64,000 nt of DNA. Origin: [Phialemoniopsis] sp. UDSM-2020. Lineage: Eukaryota; Ascomycota; Sordariomycetes; Thyridiales; Thyridiaceae. The translations under genes were made by a program, and so were the position numbers. Every line of letters begins with the position of its first letter. Within the stretch, counting starts at the first letter, position 1. The stretch is from contig JAEILZ010000007.1 in assembly GCA_018873225.1 (NCBI GenBank), forward strand, positions 2,542,001 through 2,606,000. Reading direction: 5' to 3'. The notes beneath the pieces were generated by a model. That model was not told the origin of the DNA and made no database searches. It worked only from the letters and a program-made list of their open reading frames with translations. Positions 12,566-24,877 of this stretch are shown piece by piece.

Positions 12566-13606
12566 GCTTTCCACCTTACTCTGGAGAAGAATCAGTGTTC
12601 TTCTCGTCCGACCTGTACTTTTTGGTGGACCTTCACCGCCGGCACTTTCCAACAACTACTTCCTGCATAGATTCTTCTACCTCCTGCATCTCCCTGTTCT
12701 GGCCCAATTGCCAACGCGAGATCATGGGCTTGGGACCTTCATATCCCACTAATACGGTCTTTTATAAGGCGAGGCCGTGTATTGCTTAATGATATAGCAG
12801 ACGAACCTTATTTTCGCTGATCTTCTCATCTCAAGCAACAATGTTTTTTGCCCCAAACACTCATTTGGATCACCTCCCCCGATCTCCAGCTCTGGGGTGC
12901 CACGATCATCTCCTCTTCAAAATATTTCATCATTCGCGTTTTTATCAGCATACGACCGATCCTCCTTCACATTACTTCCGACCTCTTGATCCATTCTAAC
13001 AAAAATCACGCTTGACTTTGTATCTTCTACTTTTGGTGTTGGCGGCGGAGCATCTTACCACACGAGAGTGTTGTTTCTGTTCCCTAGGAGGAGAGGGGAC
13101 ACTTATACCTTGAACAACGAAACATGGCGTTTAAAGGGAGGGAGGACTGGAAAGTAGTTGCAGAGTATATAGAGCTCACGAGAGCTCTTGGGAGGACAAG
13201 GAAATAGGGTAGCCGAGTTAGGGTTTGGAGTAGGCATTGCTAGGATAATGCAAAAGAATGCTCTATCTGCAGTGTAAATCCACACCGCGCGCAATTCGTT
13301 GTGATCTTGTAAATAGAAAATACCTAGTGAATATACGGGCTCCGTTGAAGAGCCATCTCGCTAAAGCTACCTGACGCCTTGATTGTTTGAATACATGGAA
13401 ATCGAGCAAAGCTTCTGTCTCGCTCGTGAACGAATGGTAATTCCCCTAACATACAGTCGCGTCCCTTCTCTTCATTACTGCCGCTCCCAAAAGGCGATCC
13501 AAACATGCCTCAGCCCACCCATCCTACAGGATGATTGGAGGCCTGCTCAATGAAATACTATTACAATGTCCGAGCCGATGACCACCCGGCCAGATGAGTT
13601 GGCTCC
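12566..13606. other. Convergent 3' region
   Basis: About 1 kb between the palI stop and the stop of the telobox gene on the opposite strand. It should hold both 3' UTRs. No ORF with recognisable content. Confidence 0.5.
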
Positions 13607-16029
13607 TCACTCTTGCGAATCGCCCTCCCGGTACTCGGTGTTGGTCGCCACGTTACCCTCCGGGGTCACGTCCGTCTCTCTGCGGTCCGGGTTCTTGCCG
13701 ACAAGCTTGACGGCCTCGATCTCCTTCTTGCCCAGCACGACGAGGTCGAAGCCAGGGGGTAGGAGGGTGTCGGTCCTGTCACAAGAGTCAGCGAACCAAT
13801 ATCCTGACAAATCAGCAGGAGACATGAAGAAGCAACATACTTGAGAAAATCCACCTTGATCAGGCGCGCCTTGTCGCGCAGGCCCTGCTGGTCGCGCGGG
13901 TGCTCGAACGGCAGGCGGCCCTCCTCGATGGCCTTTTGCATCTTGCTCCACTTGGCCTCGAACGAGTGGATGGCGCGGATGAGCGTCTTTGTGTCGTTGC
14001 GCGACCACGGGGTGCGCGTCTGGGGGCCCGACCGCCGGCGCGAGACGGCCGTCAGTGCTTTGGCCTGCGACGACACGGCCTCGTGGTCGATCTCGTCGGG
14101 GCCGACGGCCGTGGCGCCGGAGGGCACGGGGTACGATGAGGATGGCGGGTTCTTAATCCGCGGGGCTGCTGCTGCGGAGGAAGCGGGTGGTTCCCGTTGC
14201 GGGTCGATGCGGACTCGCTTGTTGGACGAAGGTGGTGGCGGGCCCATGAGGCCGCGCTTCTGGCTGTCCGGGACGCGGGGGTCGGACTCAAAGGGGTCTT
14301 CGTCTTCGAAGGGGTCGCTGCTCTCGCTGGCTTGGGTCTGGTCGAAGAAGCGCTTCTGGCCAGAGACTGGAGGGATGGAGGACGAGGGTGCAGCCGCGGT
14401 GCGAGCAGTGGACTGCGGTGGCTGGTGCTGGTCGCGCAGCTGTTGCTGCTGTGTCCTCTTGATGATGGCCTCGTTGGAGAGCGCAGGATAGTCGCTGATG
14501 ACGCTGCCACCCTCGCTTGCTGGCTCGGCTTGGTTGAGGCCCTGCTCACGGTTGCGGAGGTATTTGATCGAATCCTGGTTCCAGGGAATGCGTTGTCTAC
14601 GGTATATTGTCAGTGTTCAACCAGTGCATTGGAAGTATATCAGGTCGAAATACTTACGCTGAAGAAGCGGGTGCAGCTCGCACGATCGGCTGGGATGCTA
14701 TCTCCGAGTCGATTTGTGAGTCGAGCTGAGAATCGACCTGCGAATCAAGGTCCTCCTGAGAGTCCATCACGAGTGGGACATCTTGCTGCTCGACGGGCTG
14801 CCTCACCGAGGCCTGGGACGCAGGCTCCTGGGAGCTCGGATTCTGGATTGCTTCGTGGCAAGCTTTGATCCACTCTTTGAGATTAACCCAGAAGTCCTCA
14901 AATCGGAAGTGCTCCTGCAGCTGGGCCACGTTATGGGCGTTGGCATGAGGGGACAAGAGTGACCTGATACTGGCGAGACGCGTCTTGTAGCGCCCACGGA
15001 AGTTCGAGTTGGAGTCGTCGTTCAGGTCAACTTCGGCCAGCGGCAGGTAGGGACCATTGTCCAGGGCGTGCTTAAAGTCCTGAGACGCGGCATCCCCATC
15101 GCAGAAAACCCTGGCGAGCAGGTTGAAAGGATCCTCGCTCTCTCCAATCTCCTCGAGGGTGGAGATGAAAGTCTGGGTCCGAATCTCGAGAGCCTGCTCA
15201 AAGGAATATTCGTCTCCATCCAGGGATCCATCAGGGTAGAACCTCGCCGGGAAGGCGCTGTCCAGGCTCTGCAGCTCCGACAGTCTGTCCTCGTGATCTA
15301 GCGTGACCAAATTGTGATGAAGATCCGTCAGGTTTGCCGCGGAGATGATGCGCATGGCTCGCTGCCAGGCGGGAGAGTTCTCGGGACAGCCGATCCTGGA
15401 GAGAACCTCTTGCCCGTTAATGTAAGGCATGCCCGAGTCGGCATAATGCTGTTTGTAGCTATCAAAGGCCTGGCGATAGAACTCGAGCTGGGTATCCCAG
15501 ATCTCGGTGTCAACAGAGTCCTGCTGCTCCAGGTGATGCTGCAGGTCCTTAGTTGCGGCTGACAGCCTGGGGAAGAAGGACTTCATGAGGCCAGACCGAG
15601 CCTCCCGCATTGCAGGAGTGCTGTCTGACAGGGTGGAAATAATTGATCCAACATCAGACACGCGCTTGCGTACGCCTGGTGTTCCTGAATACCGTGCCAA
15701 GGCGGCGAGGCCTGGAAGGAGGTGTCAGTCCGCCGTTCGCCAGTGTTAGGGAGCGGTAGCTCATATGAGTCTCACTTACGATTGGGACCCGGGGTGTTCT
15801 CATACTGAGTGGCGTTGGGATCAGTATGAGTGCTGTGGATGCTGGCGACACTCTGTGCATCTGTAGGTCTGCGGACGTTTCGCCGCCCTACAGGTATGAT
15901 AGGCTTGACCTCTGGAGGAGGCATCGAGGCAGCTGGTGCTGCTGCTTGCTGTCGCGTCTTGCGTCGCGTCACGGCCGGGGATGGCGCTGCTGTGGCCTCG
16001 GCCGCTTTTGCCGCCCGTCGGGTGGCCAT
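13607..16029 (-). CDS. Telobox-type Myb protein, TRF/Taz1-like
   Basis: Four exons: 16029-15780, 15711-14658, 14596-13841, 13775-13607 (742 residues). Donors are GTAAGT, GTAAGT and GTATGT; all joins keep frame. The N terminus is basic with TRRKTRQQ-like stretches. A large mostly helical region (about 85-330) occupies the place of the TRF homology domain in telomere repeat binding factors. Gln/Ser-rich segments follow. Near the C terminus lies one Myb-like domain starting TPWSRNDTKTL, with a following conserved W (AKWSKM) and a telobox-like third helix QQGLRDKARLIKVDFLK, where canonical telobox proteins have VDLKDKWRN. A single C-terminal telobox Myb plus a long helical N-terminal region fits Taz1/TRF-like double-strand telomere binders. 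The exact telomeric role is inferred. TTAGGG-like repeats lie about 140-165 bases upstream of its start. Confidence 0.72.
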
Positions 16030-17749
16030 GATGGCTAAGGCTTGAGACTTTTCGGGCTTAATGAGAGGATTCTTCTTTGCAAATGAACCTTCTCTATCTT
16101 CAACACAGAAGGATGTAGGTGGTCTGGGAAGAGAAGGACATTTGATGAAAAGGAGATGGGGCGGGGGTTCGGGTTAAGTGGGTTAGGGTTAGGATGGGGC
16201 CTAAATTTTCAAGGTGCGCGTTCCCCTCAAAACAGACTTCGGTCCCATTCTTTTGAATAATACGATTGGCTAGCACCAGACCAGGCTGTAGTGAAGGAAA
16301 ACATACAGGGGTCACCGCGAAGGTCAGCATCATCCTGCATCCTAGTGAAGTGAAATAGTATGTTTAGAAAGGCTGAATAAACAGTATCAGGAGGCTAGAG
16401 TAGTAAGTCTGTACTGTTTCTTCGACCTTGCTAGTCATTGGCACTTGACACCGTCCATGTCCAAGGCAAGTCTGTGTGAAGTTAACATGCCTTGCATGCT
16501 TTCAGTCCAAACCTTGTTTGAATGAAGATCGACAGCTTGTGCCATGTTATGCAAACGGGCTCTATTTCTCGTTGATCTCCTTATTGTATGCTACCGGTAT
16601 CCTATCTTCTACAAAGATTGCTCTTAGACCCCCGATTTCGAGCTAGACTTCTTTGAAGACTTCATTGACCATAAAGGCACCCTCATACAACATGCAAATT
16701 GGACGGAAGACAGAGCTGCAGCATAACCTAACAAAAGCCGGAACTATTTACTTCTACCCAATTTGAGACAAGGCTGGAGAAAGAACGTACAAGGAATCGC
16801 TTGATGCCACCTCGATCTCGACTGCCTGCTTACAGACAATTTCGCTATATCAATATTATTGCTCAGAAGGAACATTCTCAACGCAAGATCGATGCTGCAA
16901 TGCACCAAAGATCATCCCATTTGCTCCTCATGTCCCGCCAATCTGACTTGACTTGCTTCTTAAATGTTGAATATGGCTGGCATCAACTGAGAACAATCTC
17001 TGCCGCTTGTGGCGGAGCCGACTAGAGACCTCACCTCTTTTTGCCATGATGAAATCAGTATTTATGGCTATATTCTTTGGATTAGTAGCTTTAGCTACTT
17101 GAACGCAGAGCCTGACTGACGTCGACGCATTACAGATATCCTCATTATCGAGCCTAACCACTATATTGTGACTCGGTAATCTTTGCTACATTCTGGCAAG
17201 AGTCAAAAGGGAGTAGCTGGTGATTTCCTTGTCCTCCCCTCAAAAATCTCTTTTGAGCTGCTCTTTGAAAATTCGGAGAGTCAATCCGTGTAAATACTCC
17301 GTAGTTGTACAGTCTCGCTCCGGCTTTGCCATATTCTTCGCATCTCACACTTTCAGCTGGCCCCCTGATGCAACCAAGGCTATGGCAATCTTGTCAACAT
17401 TCGGCCCCCCATGGCTCCAATCATGCGCCGCCAAGAATAAGCATGCTTGCAGGTGCATATGCATAATTACGAGCCGAACGAGGTGATCATGACAAGGCTA
17501 CCAATCAGCGGTCAGATCAAGTGCCCGGAATTCCGGGGTGGCGTTCTGTCATAGACTTGGCATGAGTTGGGCAGCGGCAGGAGATGATGCAATAAGTAGT
17601 CCGAGTGTCCCCTCCCGCATCTGCCTCCAATTCTTCATCATTTCGTGGGAGCTGTCAGCTCTCCCCGTGGCTGCTTGCGCTCGAACTGGTTCGCAGAGAT
17701 TCGTTACACTGAATCGCAAGCATCGTCGCGCAACGTGATCACACGTACA
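16030..17749. other. Intergenic
   Basis: About 1.7 kb. Apart from the telomere-like repeat close to the left end, nothing recognisable; AT content rises compared with neighbouring genes and there is no plausible ORF. Confidence 0.45.
16171..16193 (+). repeat. Telomere-like repeats in telobox gene promoter
   Basis: The + strand reads GGGTTAAGT followed by GGTTAGGGTTAGG, i.e. nearly two perfect vertebrate/fungal-type TTAGGG units plus a degenerate one. It sits 142-164 bases upstream of the start codon of the TRF/Taz1-like gene. A telobox Myb protein would be expected to recognise GGTTAGGGTTA-like sites, so this could be an autoregulatory operator or an interstitial telomeric repeat. Confidence 0.6.
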
Positions 17750-18447
17750 ATGGACGTGCCTCCTGACAGCGACTTTCGCAATCGTGCGTTACAGTCTGGT
17801 AAGCACTGATTTTGGACAAGCCTGCGAAGCTTCGCGCGTTCTGAGGTCATACATAGTGGTGGTTCTAGAAGGTCGACTGTATATCCATGGAGGGGAAATC
17901 GGCCTCAAGTCCGAATACAACTCTAGCCCGATGACCAGGCCAAGTAATATCCTTCGAATATGACAGCCCCGATATCATCAAAGAGTGGTACTCCGGCGGG
18001 TAAGTGCCTTTCTGTTGGTAAGTGGTAGACCTCGCTGACCCGATGGGCTTTGCTAGTGGACTTGGAACGGTGACTTGGAATTCAGAGGAAGTCAAGAAGC
18101 TGTTTGCTCAAGGTGAGCTTTGAACTGCGTAGGGTCGAGACTCTGGGATTAACATCCGTGTGGCAGATGTCCCAAATACTTCTACTCCGGCTCCTGGCCA
18201 GCCTACGCCCGGTGCCTCGAAACAAAGTAATACTCCGATCGGGCCAATAGTCGGCGGAGTGGTTGGTGGTGTTGCACTCATCGTTATCATAGGGGTGATC
18301 GTGTTCTTCAGATGGCGCCGTAGATCTCACCGACGCGCTTATCTTGGAAACAGTCCACTTCCCTACCAGGGCCGGGCTCAGTGGCCTAAAGTTGAGCTCG
18401 CATCCAATAGAGAGCCTGTAAGGCCACAGGAACTGCCCGCAAACTAG
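17750..18447 (+). pseudogene. Kelch-repeat membrane protein remnant
   Basis: Pieces of one gene are readable. 17750-17798 joins 17857 onward (donor GTAAGC, acceptor ATAG) and gives VVVLEGRLYIHGGEI, a Kelch-type blade. Then frame is lost: the next readable piece ends with SPDIIKEWYSGG at 17999 and joins exon 18057-18112 (VTWNSEEVKKLFAQ), then exon 18167-18447. The last exon encodes a Ser/Thr/Pro stalk, a hydrophobic membrane span (about PIVGGVVGGVALIVIIGVIV) and a basic cytoplasmic tail. Fungal Kelch membrane proteins are normally several hundred residues with six or seven blades; here one blade lies next to the stalk with a frame break between, so most of the propeller is missing. The intact 3' introns suggest a fairly recent internal deletion. 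Alternative: a novel short membrane protein using only the 3' exons. Confidence 0.5.
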
Positions 18448-19873
18448 CATATCTGGTCGATAGAACTGGGATGGCGTGGGATGTAATCTGTACGGAGATC
18501 TATATTCTCAGATATTCATGTACTAGCAATGTTTTTGGATCTTCTATCTAGATCACCATAAATAATAAGTGGTTATCCACTGGACGAGTCCGAGTACACT
18601 CGAGGGGCTTGAGACATGAACGGGTCGCTTTCCCCCTCCGATGTCCGGCCTCGCTTCACCGCTGTCGCGGCGTACTTATCTGTACAACAAACCAGGGACC
18701 AGGAGAGAGACGACCCTAGATCGATTGACCTTCGATATCTGTATTTGGTCAGATAGGGGATGTTCTGGATGTGTTCTGTTCCTGGAAGCAGTGGGTTAAT
18801 TCAATGTTATTTTCTCGGTTACGTTTTGTTGGGTGACCCGCTAGGATCTCTGGAGCCACCGTTGACCGCCAGACCGCCTCGCCTTGGTCCCTTTTTGGAG
18901 GGCAGCAGGTGCCGGCCAAAGGCCCAAGCTCCCTCTTCAGGGAACGGCAGGGCATTCCCAACCAACAGCGTAGCTTTCCGGGGTAATTGCACCCCACCGG
19001 AGCAGGGGAGAAATGCATAAGGTTTGGTTGGCTGATCATGCTAATCTGGACACTCGATGGAATGAGTGTGAGACGGAATGGATGGAAGCGTTGAGCGACA
19101 ACCGGAGAAGGAGGGAAAAGGAGGGGGGCGGTACGGAAGTAGGACAGGAGGGCAACACGGTGTTTCCCACCCTCTTTCCATCACCATTTCTAGCATCGAG
19201 ATAACCTGGGAAAAGCTACGAGATATCACACGTGCAACGATCAAAAGTCGGGATGATCTATGCTGCGAAAGGAGTCATAGCAAGCCGAGAACCTCTGAGC
19301 CGAGGAACAAAGAAGCACGAAGTGGAACTCGAATTCCATGAACTGACTACGAGTGACACACACCTGATCTGATCTGGCTGTGACTGGGGTTGAGACGGCA
19401 GGCGTTTAGCGTGTCGAGCCGTCAGCCCCGGTAGTGCATCGGCCCTGGCAAAAGGGAAAATTGGTGGGCTCAAAGTGCTCCAGGGCGGTCCCCAACCTTG
19501 TACGGAGTAGGTTTGTAGCTAAAGATGGCGGTGGGGATCGCGAGCTGCACCTGTGCCGGGCTCCCTCTCCACCCCATTCTTGGTGTCTTGCTTCCATCCC
19601 TCCGCATTCCCAGTTGTACCACGAGCTTGTTGGCACCCTCAATAGCTAATAAGTAAGACCCGGATACCTATCCGACACCATTTTACCCATCCTTTTCCCT
19701 TCCCTTCTGCACATGAGTCACTGTCTATTGCTGTCTGTTTGAATCGCTTTCGCTGTTGCTTGTGTGATTGATTTCTCGAAACGAGACTTGGACGCTTGCG
19801 AATCACCAACCTTAGCTCCCACTTACATACACGAGATCCCGAGAGCTCATCGGATCACCTCTCCCCCGCCAAA
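18448..19873. other. Intergenic
   Basis: About 1.4 kb before the next gene, which starts at 19874. No supported ORF, repeat or RNA gene seen. The last ~150 bases are CT-rich, fitting a leader. Confidence 0.45.
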
Positions 19874-20677
19874 ATGACCAGAGTCACCGCTCCCCTCTCC
19901 AAGCTCACACGCTCTCTAACCTCGAATCCGTCCATCTCGAGGCCCACCTATCTCAACAATGTCTCAAAGGTAGCAGCTGCTTCGACACTTGCACACTCAG
20001 ATGCTGTCACCGAGGCAAGGAGTAGCGAGTCGGATGTAAGTCTATTTCTACTTGAGCTTCTCAACGGTCTACCGAAACATGCCGGCCGCAACCGTCGTGC
20101 ATGATATCCCACTACGTCTACCTAAATGTGCTTGCTTCATTATACTAACTAATCATTGATTCAGCCCGCTCGACGATCCATGACTACCACTCACCGGCCC
20201 GTCGCGGCGGCTGTCCCTTCTCCCACCCGCGTGATCCCCCTCATGCAGACCTTCAACTTCCAGACCAGCGCACGCACTGAGGCGAGACTAGACACCAGCA
20301 CCATCGACTATGCCGTGCTGCCTCCCTCGTCAAGTCTCTTTGCCGAACCCTCGAGCGACCCCTTCCTCAACGTGCGCGTGCCCCTGCTGCCGGACAACTA
20401 CTCGGTCGACCGCAGCCAGCTTTTTGGCCACGCCGTTGAGTCCTCGGATGCGCCCCTGGCGGCTCCCCAGATCTCGGTCGTGGCTGCCAACCCGGATAAC
20501 GTCCTGCCAGCAGCCCTCACCGAGGTCGAGGGAATGGGTATCGATGGTGTCGAGCTCAAGTTCGCGCACACTGCCGAGCCTGCTCGGGCTGAGGACAGCG
20601 AACCCGGCATGTTGAAGGATCTGTGGAAGGGTCTCGTGGAAGATGTCTTTGGCGAGAGGAAACCGATGCATGCTTAG
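19874..20677 (+). CDS. Unrecognised protein, possibly mitochondrial
   Basis: Two exons, 19874-20035 and 20165-20677 (224 residues). Donor GTAAGT, branch ACTAAC, acceptor TCAG; the join reads SESD-PARRSM. I do not recognise the family. The first ~75 residues are rich in Ser, Thr, Arg and Lys with few acids, which could be a mitochondrial presequence. The body is Pro/Ala/Asp-rich with a regular hydrophobic pattern and ends with an amphipathic stretch LKDLWKGLVEDVFGE. No membrane segment or catalytic motif is visible. GC-rich third positions and good splice signals support a real gene. Confidence 0.65.
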
Positions 20678-21956
20678 CCTTGCTGCTCTTGGGCCGGAAC
20701 TACGGTTAATGCCGTGACGTTGCGCTTCACCTGACTTTGCCCTCTTGTCGTTGTTATTGGATCATGGACAGTCCCCAACGGACGCCGGTCTTGTGCAACT
20801 GGACGCCAACGGTCGTTTATACGCTTGTAATGAATACTTATGACTGGGAAACCCCCAGGACCAAGACGAATTGTCCATATTTCTGGCTGTCGCACTAATC
20901 AAAATATACCTTGTTTACTTGTTCATGCGCCATATCATTCGTCTTTCTAGACGAACTTCGTAATTGGTATAATCGCCGCCCAGGGTATGCCTTCAGGCAT
21001 TGTGATACTTGTCCCCGGCAGCTGATCTTGATTCTTGGAACACCACAGTACTACGGCCGACGTTACTCGAAGACACCCTCAGTCCTATCGAATCGCCGCC
21101 TTCAGTGTTTGTCCAGGTCATGACCAGTTCAAATAGGGTTCATCGCGGACTTCAGGAGGCCGTCTTCGAGGCCGATGCGCCAAGGAGCTTCTGCAAACGA
21201 AGAACTAGTGTGTATCCAATATAATCAACGTGATCGCTGTCTTTTCAAGACTGTGCCACCGGCCTGTGCGTCACCAGTGCCGAGCCCAAAGACAGGAACA
21301 CAATTGGTTTCAGCTGCGTCGTTCCCGGCTGACCACCACCAGGGCATTGGGTCAAAGCTGCTGCAGAACGAAGATCACTCGGGCCATGTGCACACGGAAT
21401 GTCTAGCACCAGTCCCGTTGCATGCTGAAAGCACGGCTCGAAACAGCAGACTGGAGTCGCGAACCATGGCTGGCCCGGTCCGGACACAAAGAAGTTCCTC
21501 GTCCTCTCGCTCGGCACGAATGGCTTTGACACCTATATCCCGACTCTGCTATAGCTCTTGGTGCCCCATAGGACAGGCTGCTATGGTAGCATATTTGCCT
21601 GTTTCGATACCATAATACTACACTGCCGTGCCCGAGGGATTTTGCAACACCATGCAATCATCTCGAGCTTTTCCCCCCAATATTCTGCTCTGTTAACTTA
21701 CCAGTCCGATGTTAAGCTGCTGGCCACGAGACGATTCCACCAAAACCGAGTAATAGAAGGTCCCCTATTTCTTAGCGCATCGCTAGGGCCAGGATTACAG
21801 GCGTTTCCCCGCTAGAGACGCACGCCAATCACCCCTCGAGTGCGCTGGCGGTTGACGGCCCGACGAGCTGGGAGGGAGGCACCAGACCCCTAAACGCTAG
21901 GCGCGTCCACCACAGGGCGGGCACAAAAAAAAGAGTAAGAGGAAGCGCGGGCAGCC
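20678..21956. other. Intergenic
   Basis: About 1.3 kb. Scattered short ORFs on both strands have no recognisable content. Nothing else seen. Confidence 0.45.
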
Positions 21957-23487
21957 ATGTACCGTGGGCCCCCGATCCAGAATGCGGCTCCTCAATACCC
22001 ATCCTTCTCCTTTTCCTCCGCGACGACGACGACAAATATCTCCTCGGTCGGCTACGGTACCAGCAACAATAACAGCGAGAGCACCGGGCGCAGATCGACA
22101 TCACGCCCCCGAACGAGCTCAGCCGACCCGCACAGCCGCCCTTCTCTCGACTACGCCGAGAACCCTGTCCCGCAGCAGCGCCCGCACGTCTTAACCAAGG
22201 AGCGCCGCCTGCTCAGCCGCCGGCCCTCCTTCTCACGGCACCGGCGCAGCCGCTCTACCTCGTCCGCCGCCGAGCAGGACAACGGCGCCGCCTTCGTCAC
22301 CGACGACGCCGTCCCGCCGGCCCTCCCGCACTACGCCCTCTCCCCGAACCTAGGCGGCCAGGCCGGTTTTCAACCGGGACCGGGACTGGGCAAGAGGCCG
22401 CAACAACTGCAGCCCGCCGCCTCGGTCGTCGTCTCGCCGCCGCCGGGGTCGACCGACTCCTTCTCCAGGATGCTCAGCCGGACGGCGCCGTCGCCCGGCA
22501 CGAGCTATGCGCCCTCGGCCGTCATGTTTGGGGGGCAGCTGGCGCCGCCGCCGGCCATGATCGGGGGCGGAGGAGCGCCCAGCGAAGGGTCGTATGTGTA
22601 CCAGCTCATACACGACACGGCGAACAAGAGGATATCTACGCTGGACTACCTGCGGAAAGCGTAAGTACCTTCGCTTTCTACACCTACATGAGACCAATCC
22701 CGTAGCTAACACACTTCGAACACACAGTCACGAGGGCCGAGTCTACTGGTTCAACACGCTCCTCTTCGACAAGCCCGACCTCCAGCGCATGCCCTACTTC
22801 GACCCGCGCAAGCTCGCCCGCCGCGCGACTAACTATCTGCTCCTCGGCCTGTCCCTGCCCGCCGTCGTCGACCTCAACTCGTCGAGCGCCATGGAGCTGC
22901 TCAAGGGCCTCTCCGCCCTGCTCAGCGAGTTCGAGTCCTTCCAGCAGCTGCACTCCGAGTCCGGCGGCGCGTCCTCGTCTCTCTCCCGCGCCCGCCTGCC
23001 GCACATGTTCCGCCGCGCGCCCGGCGGGAAGGGCCGCAGGACGAGCGGCGCAGGGGAGATGGGCGGCTACTCGGTCGAGGACGACGGCGGCAGCAGCGGT
23101 CCCGTCGGCGGCGCTGGGTCCGGGGGCGCGTTCAGCCCCTCGGGCGGCGGCAGTGTCATGAACTTTGCCGCGAGCGAGACGGACCTGCTGCCTGGCGAGG
23201 AGTACACGCACCTGCTGACGCCGTCGCTGCCGTTCGACCCGGACTTCTTCGAGACCTTTGCGACGCTGTGCGATGTCCTGATCGACTGCTACGCACGCCT
23301 GCTGGCGCTGATGCCGACGCCCAAGGACTGCACGAGCGCCGCGGCGGAGCTGTTCACCAAGGTCGACGGCAAGATCCGCAAGCTCATCGTGCAGAACGTG
23401 GTCAAGGAGTTTGAGGACACGAGCCGGAGCGGGCTCAAGACTGAGGTGGCTAACGTGGGCAAGGTAGTCCTTGGTGGACTGCTGTGA
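21957..23487 (+). CDS. Conserved-looking fungal protein of unknown function
   Basis: Two exons, 21957-22660 and 22728-23487 (487 residues). Donor GTAAGT, branch GCTAAC, acceptor ACAG; the join reads LRKA-HEGRVYWFN. The first ~200 residues are low-complexity, rich in Ser, Arg, Pro and Gly, with RRSTSRPR and RHRRSRSTS segments that look like phosphorylation-prone disordered sequence. The ordered part (about 205-487) is mostly helical: YQLIHDTANKRISTLDYLRK, then a Gly/Ser-rich loop around 330-400, then a helical C terminus with LCDVLIDCYARLLALMP. I do not recognise the family. High GC3 and strong splice signals make it a confident gene. No membrane span or enzyme motif is visible. Confidence 0.75.
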
Positions 23488-24877
23488 AGTGGCCCATTTT
23501 TCGTGCGTTGAGCGGCATCTTTACACTGGCGTTTACGGAGTGGTTTGGGCATATTTCCTTTGCGTCATGATGGCATACCTAATGGTGCCTGACATTCTAG
23601 CTTTAAGAGTACCCAGGATTTTCAAGTCAAGACTTGCATCGATAGACACATTTCACGCTCGCATAATAGAAGCGAACTATCTAACTACTGATGTGATGCT
23701 TGAGGGTGTAAAAAGAAAAGAGAAGAATAAGAAGTTCATCAGAAACCATAACGCATGTTGAATCATCAATGTGGAGGTGTACTCCAATCAGTGCTTGACT
23801 CTAATATTGTGTATCATCATATGAACTTTGAGATCCCCCAGATGCAACCAAGATGTCAGTGTGTCGGGGTCAGCCAGACGAAGGGAGGCTTCCAGCGAAG
23901 CTTAGAGTTTAAAAGTGCCAAGGCTGAGTCCCTTCACAGAGATATCAAATGTAGGTTTGAAGCCACCCTCGTGCCAAGAATAAGCCCCATCGAGTAACTC
24001 GTGGCCGGTGAGGGCTCATGAGCAATCGCATACCTATTGTATCTCGACGAAAAGCTCTCCAGCCCTGCCCTAGCGGTCCAAGTCCGAAGCCACCTTGAGC
24101 GCCAAGCGATGGTCCCAGGAAAGGCAGAACCGTCACCAGTCTGGAGCGCGGACTCGTATCTTCGTCCATGTGGTCTCCAGGCCCGGCTCAAGCCATGCCA
24201 GCCCAGCCCCCACGAAGAGAGGCAGCGGGTACCGCAGAGGCAGGTGAAACTAAAGGGAAGCGAGGACTAGGCGGGGGAGATCAGCCGCAGTGCTTCTATG
24301 GCGGCGCGTTTCCGCAGCATCTCCGCACAAGTGCGTAGAAATGTCCGGGGACTTTCTCCCAAAGCGAAGTGCGAAGCAGCATGGCCGCAAGCGACCAGCT
24401 GTTCCGAGACGAGAGCCCGAGATGGGGTCGTCTCTGTGTGTGAGCTTCGATAGCGATTTGTTGGACGAGGGTGACTTGGGAGAAGGGAAGAGAGAAGAGA
24501 GTGCAAGTTTTTGGAGCTTGATGATTTTTAAAGGCAAAGGAAAAATTACAGTGGGTCCAGGGCAGGTCTGCTCGTGAGTGGCTGGGATGTGGCCCAGGCA
24601 GGAGCTAAGGTAGCCTGGTTCACCTCCACTGGCCGCCTTTATTGCTATTCATCAATCGCGACCAACCAACCAGCCTGCACTCGAATGTGGTTTCTTTCAA
24701 GACCGAACTTTGCTTTGCTTTGGACCTTGAAAGGTGTTAAAAGCAAACCGACCTGCCCCTCGTTTCGAAACCCGAGTCTACGACTAAAGATTTTTGCAAC
24801 CTATCCCGCATCTTGAATATCAGACACGTCGATTATTCCCAGCTCGATCTCGCATTCTCTCGACTCGACCCGCGACC
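23488..24877. other. Intergenic
   Basis: About 1.4 kb separating the unknown protein from rae1. No supported gene. Nothing notable seen. Confidence 0.45.

Noticed and set aside
13217..13225. Single TTAGGG-like hexamer 3' of the telobox gene
   Set aside because: One hexamer is expected by chance; only the doublet at 16181 is worth noting.
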